Part shown: positions 17,701 through 26,303 of the stretch, in pieces
Layout: each line of letters starts with the position of its first letter
Position numbering within the stretch: the stretch's first letter is position 1
Assembly (NCBI RefSeq): GCF_023242475.1
Contig: NZ_JALJFG010000020.1
Coordinates: forward strand, 1-64,000
DNA: 64,000 bases
Source of the DNA: Pseudomonas sp. MWU15-20650
GTDB lineage: Bacteria > Pseudomonadota > Gammaproteobacteria > Pseudomonadales > Pseudomonadaceae
Direction of reading: 5' to 3'
Made by a program: the position numbers and the translations under genes
The notes under the pieces: model-generated
What the model saw: the letters and a program-made list of their open reading frames with translations, nothing else
Database searches by the model: none
What the model was told of the DNA's origin: nothing

Positions 17701-20700
17701 AAACGGCAGCGCATCGGCGGGGTAATTCGCCAGCACCGGCAGGTCATCTTCCAGGCACCAGCACGCCACCGTCGCCGGCAGCTCGCCGAGGGCTTCGAAC
17801 ATCGCCGCGTCACTGAGCAGCAGGCCAATGTCGCTGTCCTCGATCATGTAGTGCAGGCGATCCAGCGGGTATTCCGGATCCAGCGGCACATAGGCCCCAC
17901 CGGCCTTGAGGATCGCCAGCAGGCCGACCACCATGTCCAGCGAGCGTGGCAAGGCCAGGCCAACGCGGACCTGTGGCCCGACGCCGCGCTCGCGCAGCAT
18001 CCAGGCCAGGCGGTTGGTGCGGGCATCCAGTTCACGGTAGCTCAGTGTCTGGCCTGCAAAGGTCAATGCCGGCGCATCGGGACGCGTCGCTGCTTGTTGG
18101 CTGAACAGTGAGTGGATGCACTGGTCGAGACGGTGCGAACCAGGCTCGACGCCCAGGCTGTCGCGCAATGCCCGTTGTTCAATGGCCGTCAACAATGGCA
18201 ACTCGCTAAGACGCTGGTGCGGGTCGGCGATCAACGCCTCCAGCAGGTTGCACCAATGTTCGGCCATGCGCGCAACGCGCGGCTCGTCGAACAGGTCGGT
18301 GCTGTAGGTCAGGCAGCAACCCAGGCGATGGTCGAGGTCAGTGACCTCCAGGTTGAGGTCAAACTTGGTCGCGCGCGCGTCATTGGCCAGGTACTCGACC
18401 GTCATGCCGGCCAATTGACGGCTTTGCTGGAACTCCCAGCGCTGCACATTGCACATCACTTGGAACAACGGGTTGTACGCGGCACTTCGGGGAGGTTGCA
18501 GGGCTTCTACCAGATGGTCGAACGGCAGGTCCTGGTGGGACTGACCTTCAATCACCGTATGACGCACGTGCTCGAGCAGCTCAGCGACATTCATCTGCCC
18601 GTTCAACTGGCAACGCAGCACCTGGGTGTTGAGGAACGCGCCGATCAGCCCTTCGCTTTCCGGGCGAATGCGGTTGGCCACAGGGGCACCGATACGCAGG
18701 TCGGTCTGGCCGCTGTAGCGGTAGAGCAACACGGCCAGGGTGGCGGTCATGGTCATGAACAGGGTCAGGCCACGCTCGGCATTGAACGCACGTACGCGGG
18801 CGGCCAGATCGTCGCTCAGGTCGAAGCGGTATAGCTGGCCCTGATGGCTCTGTACCGGTGGCCGTGGGCGGTCGGTGGGCAACTCCAGCAGCGGGTGTTG
18901 CGTGCCGAGTTGCGCCGTCCAGTAATCCAGCTGACGCTGGCGTTCGCCAGACGCCAGCCACTGGCGTTGCCACACGCTGTAGTCGAGGTAGTGCACCGGC
19001 AGCGGCGCCAGCGGCGAGTCGCGGTCGTCGATGAAGGCTTCGTAGAGCGCACTGAGTTCACGGGCAAAGATGTCCATGGCCCAGCCTTCGGTGACGATAT
19101 GGTGCAAGGTCAGCACCAGGTAGTGTTCCTGCTCGCCGGCCTTGACCAGGCAGGCGCGCAACAGCGGCCCGGTTTCCAGATTGAAGGGGGTATGGGCTTC
19201 GTGATCGGCCCGTTGCTGCAAACGCTGCTCGCGCTCGGCCGCCGTCAGTGCAGACAGGTCCTGCCAGTCCATGCGCACACCGGTCTGCGGCGAGACCTTC
19301 TGGTACGCCACGCCGTCGACGCTCGGGAAGGTGGTGCGCAGGGTTTCATGGCGCATGATCAACGCCTGCAATGCCGCCTCGAAACGCCCCACATCCAGCA
19401 CGCCACACAGGCGCGCCATACCGCCAACGTTGTAGGCCGGGCTGTCCGGTTCCATCTGCCAGAGGAACCACATGCGCTGTTGGGAATAGGACAACGGTAC
19501 CGGCTGGCGGCGGTCAACCTTGGCGATGGCCGTTTGTTGGTTGCGCTGGCCCGAAGCCTGGAGCAGGCCGACTTGCTCGGCAAAGGCGCCCAGCTCACTG
19601 GCTTCGAACAAGGTGCGCAGCGGCAGCTCGACGTCGCACGCCTGACGGGTGCGGGAGATGATTTGCGTGGCCAACAGCGAATGGCCACCCAGGGCGAAAA
19701 AGTCATCGCGCAGGCCGACCCGTGGCAAGCCCAGCACTTGGCGCCAGATCGCCGCGATTTGCCCTTGCAAAGGGGATTGGGGTTCGATGTGTTCGCGGGT
19801 TTGCCATACCGGCGCCGGCAGCGCACGACGGTCGAGCTTGCCGCTGGGGCTCAGGGGCATGGCGTCCAGGCGCATCAGTTGCGCCGGTACCATATACTCC
19901 GGCAGCTCGGCGGCCAGGGCCGATTTCACGTCCTGCTCATCCAACTCAATGCTCGCGGTGTAGTAACCGATCAACTGGCTGTCACGCACCAACACCACGG
20001 CTTGGGCGATGCCGTGCAGGGCCAGCAGGCGCGCTTCGATTTCTTCCGGCTCCACCCGGAACCCCCGCAACTTGACCTGCTGATCGAGGCGCCCGAGGTA
20101 TTCGAGCACGCCTTCGTTGCTCCAGCGTGCACGGTCACCCGTGCGGTACAGACGTGCGCCCGCCTCGCCCAGCGGGTCGGCAACAAAACGTTCTGCGGTC
20201 AACGCGGCACGGCCAAGATAACCCCGCGCCAGGCCGATACCGCCGATGCACAGTTCACCCGGCACACCGGCCGGCAATGGGTTGAGCTGCTCGTCCAGTA
20301 CGCGGCAGATCACGTTGCCCAACGGGCGGCCAATCGGCGAACGCTCGCCATCGTCGGCCTGGCAGTGCCAATGGGTGACGTTGATCGTGGTTTCGGTCGG
20401 GCCATAGCGGTTGTGCAACTGCACCGCCGGCAGCTGCGCCAGTACGCGGTTGCGCAACTCGGCGGGCAAGGCTTCCCCCCCGGAGAACAGGCGACGCAGG
20501 CTGGTGCATTCAACCACCCGCGGTTCGTCGATAAACAGCTGCAACAGCGGCGGTACGAAGTGCAGCGTGGTCACGCCATGTTCCCGCACCAACTGCGCAA
20601 TACGGTGCGGATCACGATGTTCACCCGGCCCCGCCAGCACCAGCCGGCAGCCAGTGATCAGCGGCCAGAAGCATTCCCACACCGACACGTCGAAACTGAT

Positions 20701-23700
20701 GGGCGCCTTTTGCATCAGCACATCGGTTTCGTTCAGTTGATAAGTGGCCTGCATCCACTGCAAACGCTCGGCCAGCGCGCCATGGGTGTTACCCACGCCC
20801 TTGGGTTGGCCTGTGGAGCCGGAGGTGTAGATCACGTAAGCGAGGTTGTCACCGTGCAGGTGCAGGCCCGGCGCCTGGGTCGGCCAACTGTCGAGGTGCA
20901 GGCTGTCCATGGCAATCACGCCGACGCCTTCGGCCGTCGGCAACTGCTCCAGCAACGCAGTCTGGGTCAGCAGCAGGTGCGCGCCGCTGTCCTTGAGCAT
21001 GTAGGCCAAGCGCTCGGCGGGGTAATCCGGGTCCAGCGGCACGTAGGCGCCACCGGCCTTGATGATGGCCAGCAGGCCGATCAGCAATTGCGGCGAACGC
21101 TCGGCGGCGATGGCTACGCACACGTCCGGGCCCACGCCTTTGTCGCGCAGGTAATGGGCCAGGCGGTTGGCCTGGGTGTGCAGTTGGCCGAAGGTCAGGC
21201 TGCCGTCCTGCCAGACCAGTGCGGTGGCGTCCGAGTCTTGCCGGTCAAGCCGCTCAGGCAACCACTGCCGGGCAGGCGTGCAAGGCGCTTCAGTCCATGG
21301 CTGCTGTTCGTCAGCCTGCATCAGCGGCAAGTCACCGATGGTTTGCTGCGGTTGGGCACACACCGCTTGCAGCAGGTGGATGAAATGCTCGGCCAGGCGC
21401 TGGATGGTTGCGTGCTCGAACAGCTCGTCGGCGTAGTCGAACGACAGGCTCAGGCGCCCATTGCGGTCTTCTTCGCTGTGCAGTTGCAGGTCGAACTTGG
21501 CTTCGCGGCTGTGCCAAGGCAGCTCATCGACGAGCAGCCCCGGCAGGCGGCGCAGGGCACTCAGGTCACGTTGCTGGTGGTTGAACATCACCTGGAACAG
21601 CCCTTGCTCGCGAGCCTGGGGGAAGGCCTCCAATAATTGCTCGAACGGCAGGTCCTGATGGGCCTGGGCGGCCATTGCGGTCTCGCGGGTGGTCGCCAGC
21701 AGTTGGTTGAATGGCAGGCGCCCGTCCAGCTCGGCACGCAGCACCAAGGTGTTGATAAAGAAACCGACCAGGCCCTGGGTTTCCTGGCGCGGGCGGTTGG
21801 CATTGGGCACGCCGATGCGGATATCGCGCTGGCCGCTGTAGCGATAGAGCAGGCTCTGGAAAGCCGCCAGCAGCAGCATGAACGGCGTGGACTCATTGAC
21901 CTGGGCAGTATGCCGAATCGCTGCGCTGAGGCCCGCGTCCAGGCGCACGCTATGGCGCGAGGCGCTATGACGATGCTGCGCGGAACGTGGGTGATCAGTG
22001 GCCAGGTTCAGGGCCGGATGCTCCTCACCCAACTGGGCTTTCCAGTACCCCAGTTGCCGCTGGCCTTCGCCTTCGGCCAGCCATTGGCGTTGCCAACTGC
22101 CGTAGTCGGCGTAGTGCAAGGCCAGTGGTGGCAGCTCCAGGCTTTGGCCTTGGACGGCCGCGGCGTACAAGCGCGAGAACTCGTCGATCAGGATATCGAG
22201 CGACCAACCGTCGGCGATGATGTGGTGCAACGTCACCAGCAGTTGGTGATCTTCATCGTCCAGCCGCACCAGGGTCACCCGCAGCAGCGGGCCTTGTTCG
22301 AGATCGAATGGCGTGCGCGCGGCGTCCTCACGAATGCGTTGCGCGCGAGCTTCGCGCTCGGCGCGGGGCAGGTCACTGAGGTCGATGACGTGCAGGTCGA
22401 ACGCTGCGCTGGCCGCCACGTGCTGGAACGCCTGGCCGTCACGCTCATAGAAACGCGTGCGCAGCGCTTCGTGGCGCTGGATCAGGCGCTGGAAGCTGGC
22501 GCGCACCGCGTCCTCATCCAACTCGCCACGCAAGCGCAGGGCACCCGGGATGGTGTAGGCACTGCTGCCTGGGTCCAGCTGCCAGGTGATCCACAGGCGG
22601 GTTTGTGCCAGGGATTGAGGCACATCGTCCTGGCGCGACAGGGCGTGGATCGTGCCTTGGGCGACACCGCCGTCCTGCTGCAATTGCGCGACCCGGGTGG
22701 CGAAGGCCGCAAGGGTCGGCGCTTCGAACAACAGGCGCAGGTTCAACTCGAGGCTCAGGGTTTCACGCAGGCGCGCAACCACTTGAGTGGCGGTGATCGA
22801 ATTGCCGCCGAGCAGGAAAAAGTGATCGTCGGCGGCGACGCTGCTGAGTTGCAGGTGCTCACACCAGATCGCTGCGATCTGCTGTTGCAGGGCCGACGCC
22901 AACGCTGCGTCGTTCGCCTGGGCGTGCACATCAGGGAACTGCGCGTAGCTGTCGAGGCTGCCGTCGGCGTGGCGAAGGGCGCACGCCGAGCGTTGCACCT
23001 TGCCGCTGGAGGTCTTCGGCAATGCGCCGGGGTTGAGCAACACCACCACGCTTGGGGCCTCTTGACAGGCTTCGGCCACGGCTTGGCGTATCGCCTTGAT
23101 CAGCGCTTCGGGCGGCAGGATTTTCTGCACGCTGCGGCTGATTTCCGCGGCGATGCCGATGCCTTCCAGGCCCTGGTCCTTGACCGAAAACGCCGCGACC
23201 CGGCCCTTGCGCACCACCTCCACTTCGCGCTCGATGGTTTTCTCGATGTCTTGCGGGTAGAGATTGTGCCCGCGCACGATCAGCAGGTCTTTCAAGCGGC
23301 CAGTGATGTACACCTCGCCCTCGCGGATAAAGCCCAGGTCACCGGTGCGCAGCCAGGTTCGCCCGGCATGCTGCACGAAGGTCTTGGCGCTGGCTTCGGG
23401 GTTGCGCCAGTAGCCATGGGCAATACTCGGGCCGGTCGCCCAGAGTTCGCCGACGTGGGGGTCGGCCAGTTCACTGAGGGTGTGGGGATCGGCAATCAGC
23501 ACGGCGTGGTCCGGCTGGCCGGTGCCGCAGCTCATGATCGCAGCGCCCGGCCCCGGCTCGACGCGGTGGGCGGCCAGGGCCTGCTCATCGACACGCAGCG
23601 CCGGGATGCCCTGGCCGCGCCGGCCGCCGGCGACAAACAGGGTCGCTTCGGCCAGGCCGTAGGAGGCGAAGAAGTTATTCGAAGTAAAGCCGCAGGGGGC

Positions 23701-24624
23701 GAATTTCTCCGCGAAGCGTTCCAGCGTGTCGAGGCGGATCGGTTCGGAGCCGGAATAGGCGACGCGCCATTGGCTCAAATCCAGGCGCTCCAGGGCCGAA
23801 TCACTGACCCGCTCGCAGCACAGGCGGTAGGCGAAATCCGGGCCACCGCTGAGGGTGCCGCCGTATTCGCTGATCGCCTCCAGCCAGCGCACTGGCCGGC
23901 CGAGGAAGTACGCCGGCGACATCAACACACAGGGTACGCCGCTGAAAATCGGTTGCAGCAGGCCACCGATCAGGCCCATGTCGTGGTACAGCGGCAGCCA
24001 GCTGACGATCACGTCATCCGGGTTGAGGTCGATGCCGAAGCCGTGGCGGATCAGTACTTCGTTGGCCACCAGATTGCCGTGGCTGATCTGCACACCCTTG
24101 GGCAAGGCGGTGGAACCGGAGGTGTATTGCAAAAAGGCGATGTCGTCGGGCTGCAGTTCGGGGGCGACCCAACTGGCCGCAAGCGCTGGGTCGAGGGTGT
24201 CGACGCTCAACACGGCCGGTGCAGGGTCGATCTGTGCCAGGCCATCGCCGAGGCTGGCAATCGTCAACAACCAGCGCGGCTCGGCGTCGGCGATGATCGA
24301 CAGCAAGCGTTCCTGGTGATGGCGACGGGTGGACTCCGGTGGATAAGCCGGCACCGCGATCACCCCGGCGTACAGGCAACCAAAGAACGCTGCGACATAA
24401 TCCGGGCCACTGGGGAACAACAGCACCGCACGATCCCCCCGCGCGGCGTTGGCTTGCAAGGCCGCGGCGATGGTGCGGGCACGTTGGTCCAGGTCACGGT
24501 AACTGAGCACCACGTTGTGCTCGGCGGACTCGGCAAGGAAGCGCAGGGCCACCTGGTCCGGCGTCTGCGCGGCGCGGCGTTGAAGGGACTGGGCCAGGGT
24601 GCGGGGAAGTTCGAAGGCGTCCAT
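11731..24624 (-). CDS. pvdL: Pyoverdine chromophore synthetase PvdL (NRPS)
   Basis: This 4297-residue NRPS begins the pyoverdine precursor acyl-Glu-D-Tyr-Dab. Domain order by motif: acyl-CoA-ligase domain (YTSGSTALPKG ~166) with carrier (LGGNS ~605); C (HHIIADGW ~808)-A (YTSGSTGQPKG ~1265)-T (LGGHS ~1645); C (HHIVTEGW ~1838)-A (~2321)-T (LGGDS ~2711)-E (HHLVVDGVS ~2895); C (HHILIDAW ~3361)-A (~3840)-T (LGGHS ~4231). No thioesterase is present, as expected for a starter enzyme that hands its chain to another synthetase. The last A domain has FDISVWQ and ECSDD, consistent with a basic residue such as diaminobutyrate. AGGA lies eight bases before the ATG. It is 70 bp downstream of pvdG. Confidence 0.97.
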   Translation of the reverse strand: MDAFELPRTLAQSLQRRAAQTPDQVALRFLAESAEHNVVLSYRDLDQRARTIAAALQANAARGDRAVLLFPSGPDYVAAFFGCLYAGVIAVPAYPPESTRRHHQERLLSIIADAEPRWLLTIASLGDGLAQIDPAPAVLSVDTLDPALAASWVAPELQPDDIAFLQYTSGSTALPKGVQISHGNLVANEVLIRHGFGIDLNPDDVIVSWLPLYHDMGLIGGLLQPIFSGVPCVLMSPAYFLGRPVRWLEAISEYGGTLSGGPDFAYRLCCERVSDSALERLDLSQWRVAYSGSEPIRLDTLERFAEKFAPCGFTSNNFFASYGLAEATLFVAGGRRGQGIPALRVDEQALAAHRVEPGPGAAIMSCGTGQPDHAVLIADPHTLSELADPHVGELWATGPSIAHGYWRNPEASAKTFVQHAGRTWLRTGDLGFIREGEVYITGRLKDLLIVRGHNLYPQDIEKTIEREVEVVRKGRVAAFSVKDQGLEGIGIAAEISRSVQKILPPEALIKAIRQAVAEACQEAPSVVVLLNPGALPKTSSGKVQRSACALRHADGSLDSYAQFPDVHAQANDAALASALQQQIAAIWCEHLQLSSVAADDHFFLLGGNSITATQVVARLRETLSLELNLRLLFEAPTLAAFATRVAQLQQDGGVAQGTIHALSRQDDVPQSLAQTRLWITWQLDPGSSAYTIPGALRLRGELDEDAVRASFQRLIQRHEALRTRFYERDGQAFQHVAASAAFDLHVIDLSDLPRAEREARAQRIREDAARTPFDLEQGPLLRVTLVRLDDEDHQLLVTLHHIIADGWSLDILIDEFSRLYAAAVQGQSLELPPLALHYADYGSWQRQWLAEGEGQRQLGYWKAQLGEEHPALNLATDHPRSAQHRHSASRHSVRLDAGLSAAIRHTAQVNESTPFMLLLAAFQSLLYRYSGQRDIRIGVPNANRPRQETQGLVGFFINTLVLRAELDGRLPFNQLLATTRETAMAAQAHQDLPFEQLLEAFPQAREQGLFQVMFNHQQRDLSALRRLPGLLVDELPWHSREAKFDLQLHSEEDRNGRLSLSFDYADELFEHATIQRLAEHFIHLLQAVCAQPQQTIGDLPLMQADEQQPWTEAPCTPARQWLPERLDRQDSDATALVWQDGSLTFGQLHTQANRLAHYLRDKGVGPDVCVAIAAERSPQLLIGLLAIIKAGGAYVPLDPDYPAERLAYMLKDSGAHLLLTQTALLEQLPTAEGVGVIAMDSLHLDSWPTQAPGLHLHGDNLAYVIYTSGSTGQPKGVGNTHGALAERLQWMQATYQLNETDVLMQKAPISFDVSVWECFWPLITGCRLVLAGPGEHRDPHRIAQLVREHGVTTLHFVPPLLQLFIDEPRVVECTSLRRLFSGGEALPAELRNRVLAQLPAVQLHNRYGPTETTINVTHWHCQADDGERSPIGRPLGNVICRVLDEQLNPLPAGVPGELCIGGIGLARGYLGRAALTAERFVADPLGEAGARLYRTGDRARWSNEGVLEYLGRLDQQVKLRGFRVEPEEIEARLLALHGIAQAVVLVRDSQLIGYYTASIELDEQDVKSALAAELPEYMVPAQLMRLDAMPLSPSGKLDRRALPAPVWQTREHIEPQSPLQGQIAAIWRQVLGLPRVGLRDDFFALGGHSLLATQIISRTRQACDVELPLRTLFEASELGAFAEQVGLLQASGQRNQQTAIAKVDRRQPVPLSYSQQRMWFLWQMEPDSPAYNVGGMARLCGVLDVGRFEAALQALIMRHETLRTTFPSVDGVAYQKVSPQTGVRMDWQDLSALTAAEREQRLQQRADHEAHTPFNLETGPLLRACLVKAGEQEHYLVLTLHHIVTEGWAMDIFARELSALYEAFIDDRDSPLAPLPVHYLDYSVWQRQWLASGERQRQLDYWTAQLGTQHPLLELPTDRPRPPVQSHQGQLYRFDLSDDLAARVRAFNAERGLTLFMTMTATLAVLLYRYSGQTDLRIGAPVANRIRPESEGLIGAFLNTQVLRCQLNGQMNVAELLEHVRHTVIEGQSHQDLPFDHLVEALQPPRSAAYNPLFQVMCNVQRWEFQQSRQLAGMTVEYLANDARATKFDLNLEVTDLDHRLGCCLTYSTDLFDEPRVARMAEHWCNLLEALIADPHQRLSELPLLTAIEQRALRDSLGVEPGSHRLDQCIHSLFSQQAATRPDAPALTFAGQTLSYRELDARTNRLAWMLRERGVGPQVRVGLALPRSLDMVVGLLAILKAGGAYVPLDPEYPLDRLHYMIEDSDIGLLLSDAAMFEALGELPATVACWCLEDDLPVLANYPADALPFVSLAQHQAYLIYTSGSTGKPKGVVVSHGEIAMHCQAVIERFGMRVHDCELHFYSINFDAATERLLVPLLSGAQVVLRAQGQWDAEEICALIRTHRINVLGFTPSYGSQLAQWLATQQQTLPVRMCITGGEALTGEHLQRIRAAFTPEVFFNAYGPTETVVMPLASLAPQALEEGAGSVPIGRIIGDRVAYILDADLALVPQGATGELYVGGAGLAQGYHQRPGMTAERFVADPFASHGGRLYRTGDLVRQRADGLVEYLGRIDHQVKIRGFRIELGEIETRLLEHEAVREAVVLALDSPSGKQLVAYLTSEAEPASLREALKAHLKAQLPDYMVPAQVIVLESMPLTANGKLDRRALPQPDPQANRQPYVAPRNALESTLAAIWRAVLNVQQVGLDDNFFELGGDSILSIQVVSRARQAGIHFSPRDVFQHQSVQTLAAVATRSEQVTAEQGVLTGSSGLTPIQHWFFDTDIPARQHWNQALVLKPLQLLDPHRLEQALLAVLEHHDALRLSFTPHGAHWHAEHLAVPQGGVLMQAQVGDMDQCAALFTDTQRSLDLEHGPLLRALLVDGPLGQQRLLIAIHHLVVDGVSWRVLLEDLQTVYRQLSEGQSVNLPAKTSALRDWAARLKAYAGSESLREELGVWQAQLAGPALALPVARPHGARRHREAETVSVRLDSEHTRRLLQQAPSAYRTQVNDLLLTALARVLCRWSGHDSALIQLEGHGREALFDDVDLTRSVGWFTSAYPLRLTPSAEQGASIKAIKEQLRAVPHKGLGYGVLRYLADDPCRQTLAALPSADITFNYLGQFDQSFGADALFHPLDEATGLAHDLDAPLPNELSVDSQVYGGELLLRWTFSRERHDSQVIGELAEAYVTELQSLISHCLQDEAGGLTPSDFPLAHLTQAQLDALPVPAGVIEDVYPLTPMQEGLLLHTLLEPGTGLYYMQDRYRINSALDPERFAQAWQAVIARHEALRASFCWNVGEDMLQVIHTPGSTPIEYLDWSADPEAEQEPRLQALLKAEREAGFDLLNQAPFHLRLIRVGEARYWFMMSNHHILIDAWCRSLLMNDFFELYMALGEGRVAQLATPPRYRDYIAWLQRQDLNEARQWWQHNLQGFERTTPIPSDRPFLREHAGGSGAMVVGDCYTRLDARDGMQLRELAQAHQLTVNTFAQAAWALVLRRLSGDRDVLFGVTVAGRPVQMPEMQRTVGLFINSIALRVKLPEDDQRCSVRQWLNGLLDSNMQLREYEYLPLVAIQEHSELPKGQPLFDSLFVFENAPVDVSVLDRAQSLNATSDSGRTHTNFPLTAVCYPGDDLGLHLSYDQRYFDESTVQGMLGEFKRLLLALVQGFHGDMADLPLMGEQERDFLVHGCNQSEHAYPLERSYIELFEAQVAQHPQRIAASCLDQQWSYDELNRRSNGLGHALVAAGVGLDQPVALLAERGLDLLGMIIGSFKAGAGYLPLDPGLPNQRLSRIIDLSRAPLLVCTEACREQAIELLEGLDCPLLVWDEVPARGENPGVCSGPDNLAYVIYTSGSTGLPKGVMVEQRGMLNNQLSKVPYLDLSEVDVIAQTASQSFDISVWQFLAAPLFGARVDIVPNTIAHDPQGLLAHVQAQGITVLESVPSLIQGMLAQERMSLDGLRWMLPTGEAMPPELAHQWLLRYPDIGLVNAYGPAECSDDVAFFRVDLASTRGTYLPIGTPTDNNRLYLLDGALALVPQGAVGELCVAGTGVGRGYVSDPLRTAQVFVPNPFGAPGERLYRTGDLARRRNDGVLEYVGRIDHQVKIRGYRIELGEIEARLHEQPEVRDAAVGVQEGVNGKHLVGYLVAADATLDPSEHLDRIKQRLRSELPEYMVPLHWLWLERLPLNVNGKLDRKALPALEIGQLHSQDYLAPRNELETTLAGIWAEVLKVERVGVQDNFFELGGHSLLATQIASRVQKTLQRDVPLRAMFECSTVAELAEYIEGLAGEEISAEKVDRLSDLMAELEGF

Positions 24625-24694
24625 CTTGGGGTTCCTGCCTGAAATCGGCTTACGGGAAATTCGGCTTACTTAAAAAATCAACAGCGCGCAGCGG

Positions 24695-25447
24695 TCAGCC
24701 GGTGACCTGTTGCCGCGCCACACCCAGGCGCCAACGCGCCAGATGTTCGTCGGCATAACGCCGCACGCAGCGCAGCACGGCACTTTCGTGCTGCACGAGA
24801 AAGAAGTGGTGGCCGTCAAACAGGTCCAGGGAGAAGTCACTGGCGGCATCGATCTGCCAGTCGAGCAACTGGTCGGTGCGCACACTGTCCTGTTTGCCGC
24901 CAAAGACATGGATCGGCACACCCAACGGTTCGCGCCGGCCATAGTTGAAACTGCCGCACAGCAGAAAGTCTGCGCGCAGGATCGGCAACATCAACTGCAT
25001 CAACTCGGGGCTGGCCAGGGCCTCTTCGGCGGTGCCCTGGAGTTCGCGCAGGCGGGCGATCAGTTGCTCATCGGTTTTTTCGACCGCGTATTCGCTGACA
25101 TCACGACGCGCCGGGCCGGCCGTACCGGACGCGAACAGCGCCAACGGAGCGGGTAGATGGCGTGCGTCCAATGCATGCACCAGCTCGAACGCCAGCAAGC
25201 CGCCGAGGCTGTGGCCGAACAGTGCATAGGGGCCGTTCAGGTCGCGACTGATTTCCTCCGCCAGTTGCGCCGCCAATGCCTTGATGTCGCGCTGTAACGG
25301 CTCGTCCATGCGCATGCCGCGCCCCGGCAATTCCAGCGGGCACACCTGCAGCCACTCCGGCAGGGCTCGTCGCCAACGTGCATAAACCGAGGCGCTGGCG
25401 CCTGAATGGGGCAGGCAAAACAGGCGCAGTCGCGTCGGCGTACTCAT
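24695..25447 (-). CDS. pvdG: Type II thioesterase PvdG
   Basis: This 250-residue alpha/beta-hydrolase of the external NRPS thioesterase class has the nucleophile motif FGHSLGG (Ser near residue 81) and a late catalytic His in DGHHFFL. Such enzymes clear wrongly loaded or stalled thioesters from carrier domains; here the partner is probably PvdL and the other Pvd synthetases. The order pvdS/pvdG-pvdL matches P. aeruginosa PA2426-PA2424. A one-mismatch PvdS box lies about 110 bp upstream. Confidence 0.93.
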   Translation of the reverse strand: MSTPTRLRLFCLPHSGASASVYARWRRALPEWLQVCPLELPGRGMRMDEPLQRDIKALAAQLAEEISRDLNGPYALFGHSLGGLLAFELVHALDARHLPAPLALFASGTAGPARRDVSEYAVEKTDEQLIARLRELQGTAEEALASPELMQLMLPILRADFLLCGSFNYGRREPLGVPIHVFGGKQDSVRTDQLLDWQIDAASDFSLDLFDGHHFFLVQHESAVLRCVRRYADEHLARWRLGVARQQVTG

Positions 25448-25558
25448 CGCTTGAGCACTCCAGCCTGGAACACGCTGTTTGCACGGTAGAAACCCATGTC
25501 GCCCTCCTGCGGGTGCTGATCCTTGGCCGTTTTTTTAACGGACCTGTCACCCAGAAGA

Positions 25559-25582
25559 ACGGACGGTGCCGGTAAATAATTA
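25559..25582 (-). promoter_or_regulatory. PvdS-type promoter of pvdG-pvdL (one mismatch)
   Basis: On the minus strand TAATT (25582-25578) is followed after exactly 16 bases by CGT (25561-25559). The consensus is TAAAT-N16/17-CGT, so the -35 has one mismatch. Its position upstream of pvdG, a known PvdS-dependent unit in P. aeruginosa, supports it. No better match was seen between pvdG and pvdS. Confidence 0.6.
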
Positions 25583-25650
25583 GTCGGCAGCGGGCAGCGA
25601 GAGGTGGTTCACACCTTTCAGGAAAGCATAGGATTAGTTCGCCTTCTCAT

Positions 25651-25679
25651 TTGACAATAATTATCATTAAGCATAATTT
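25651..25679 (+). promoter_or_regulatory. Sigma-70 promoter of pvdS
   Basis: TTGACA (25651-25656) is a perfect -35. After a 17-bp spacer comes TAATTT (25674-25679) as -10. The leader to the pvdS ATG at 25750 would be about 65 bases. A Fur box occupies the spacer, giving iron repression. Confidence 0.8.
25653..25671 (+). promoter_or_regulatory. Fur box in the pvdS promoter
   Basis: GACAATAATTATCATTAAG matches 14 of 19 positions of the classic Fur consensus GATAATGATAATCATTATC. It covers the region between -35 and -10 of the pvdS promoter, where bound Fur-Fe(II) would block RNA polymerase. The remainder of the 302-bp pvdG-pvdS gap holds the pvdG promoter and no gene I can support. Confidence 0.85.
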
Positions 25680-25749
25680 GTTGCCCGATGTGTAGGAGGC
25701 ACCGGCCAAGACGCCCTCCCCTAAACTCTTTTGCCACAAGGTGATTTCC

Positions 25750-26301
25750 ATGACGGAACCAGTATCCACAGGCAGGTGCGACTCACCGCTGCTCCAGGCA
25801 TTCGTCGACAATCGGCTGATCCTGGTAAAGATCGCGGCGCGCATAACCGGGTGCCGTTCCCGTGCCGAAGACGTGGTGCAAGACGCCTACTTCCGCCTGC
25901 AATCAGCACCAACGATCACGTCATCGTTCAAGGCCCAATTGAGTTATCTGTTCCAGATCGTGCGCAACCTGGCGATCGATCACTACCGCAAACAGGCACT
26001 GGAGCTCAAATACTCCGGGACGGAAGAAGAAGGCTTGAATGTGGTCATTCACGGCGCTTCACCGGAAACCTCCCACATCAACTTCAACACGCTGGAAAAC
26101 ATTGCCGACGCGCTGACGGCGTTGCCCAAGCGCACCCGCTACGCGTTCGAGATGTACCGCCTGCACGGCGTACCGCAAAAGGACATCGCCAAGGAACTCG
26201 GGGTTTCGCCGACCTTGGTGAACTTCATGATCCGGGATGCGCTGGTGCACTGCCGCAAGGTGTCGGGCAACCACAGCGATACGTTCGCGCGGCGGGTCTG
26301 A
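25750..26301 (+). CDS. pvdS: Iron-starvation ECF sigma factor PvdS
   Basis: This 183-residue ECF sigma factor has sigma region 2 (ILVKIAARITGC, AEDVVQDAYFRLQ, YLFQIVRNLAIDHYRKQ) and region 4 (LPKRTRYAFEMYRLHGVPQK, IAKELGVSPTLVNFMIRDAL). It is nearly identical in pattern to P. aeruginosa PvdS. It directs RNA polymerase to pyoverdine promoters such as that found upstream of pvdH, and in known systems is held by the FpvR anti-sigma until ferripyoverdine signals through FpvA. The ATG at 25750 is preferred over GTG 25741 because AAGG at 25737-25740 is correctly spaced only for the former. It ends two bases from the converging next gene. Confidence 0.97.
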   Translation: MTEPVSTGRCDSPLLQAFVDNRLILVKIAARITGCRSRAEDVVQDAYFRLQSAPTITSSFKAQLSYLFQIVRNLAIDHYRKQALELKYSGTEEEGLNVVIHGASPETSHINFNTLENIADALTALPKRTRYAFEMYRLHGVPQKDIAKELGVSPTLVNFMIRDALVHCRKVSGNHSDTFARRV

Positions 26302-26303
26302 CC

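Noticed and set aside
11731..24624. pvdL truncated because it lacks a thioesterase
   Set aside because: PvdL is a starter synthetase that passes its chain on. The final carrier domain is complete and is followed by a normal stop and terminator.
12733..24642. Very long plus-strand open frames (up to ~1000 codons) opposite pvdL
   Set aside because: They are antisense shadows of the NRPS gene caused by high GC. They are rich in His/Gln/Arg/Ala with no domains, while the minus strand has every NRPS motif.
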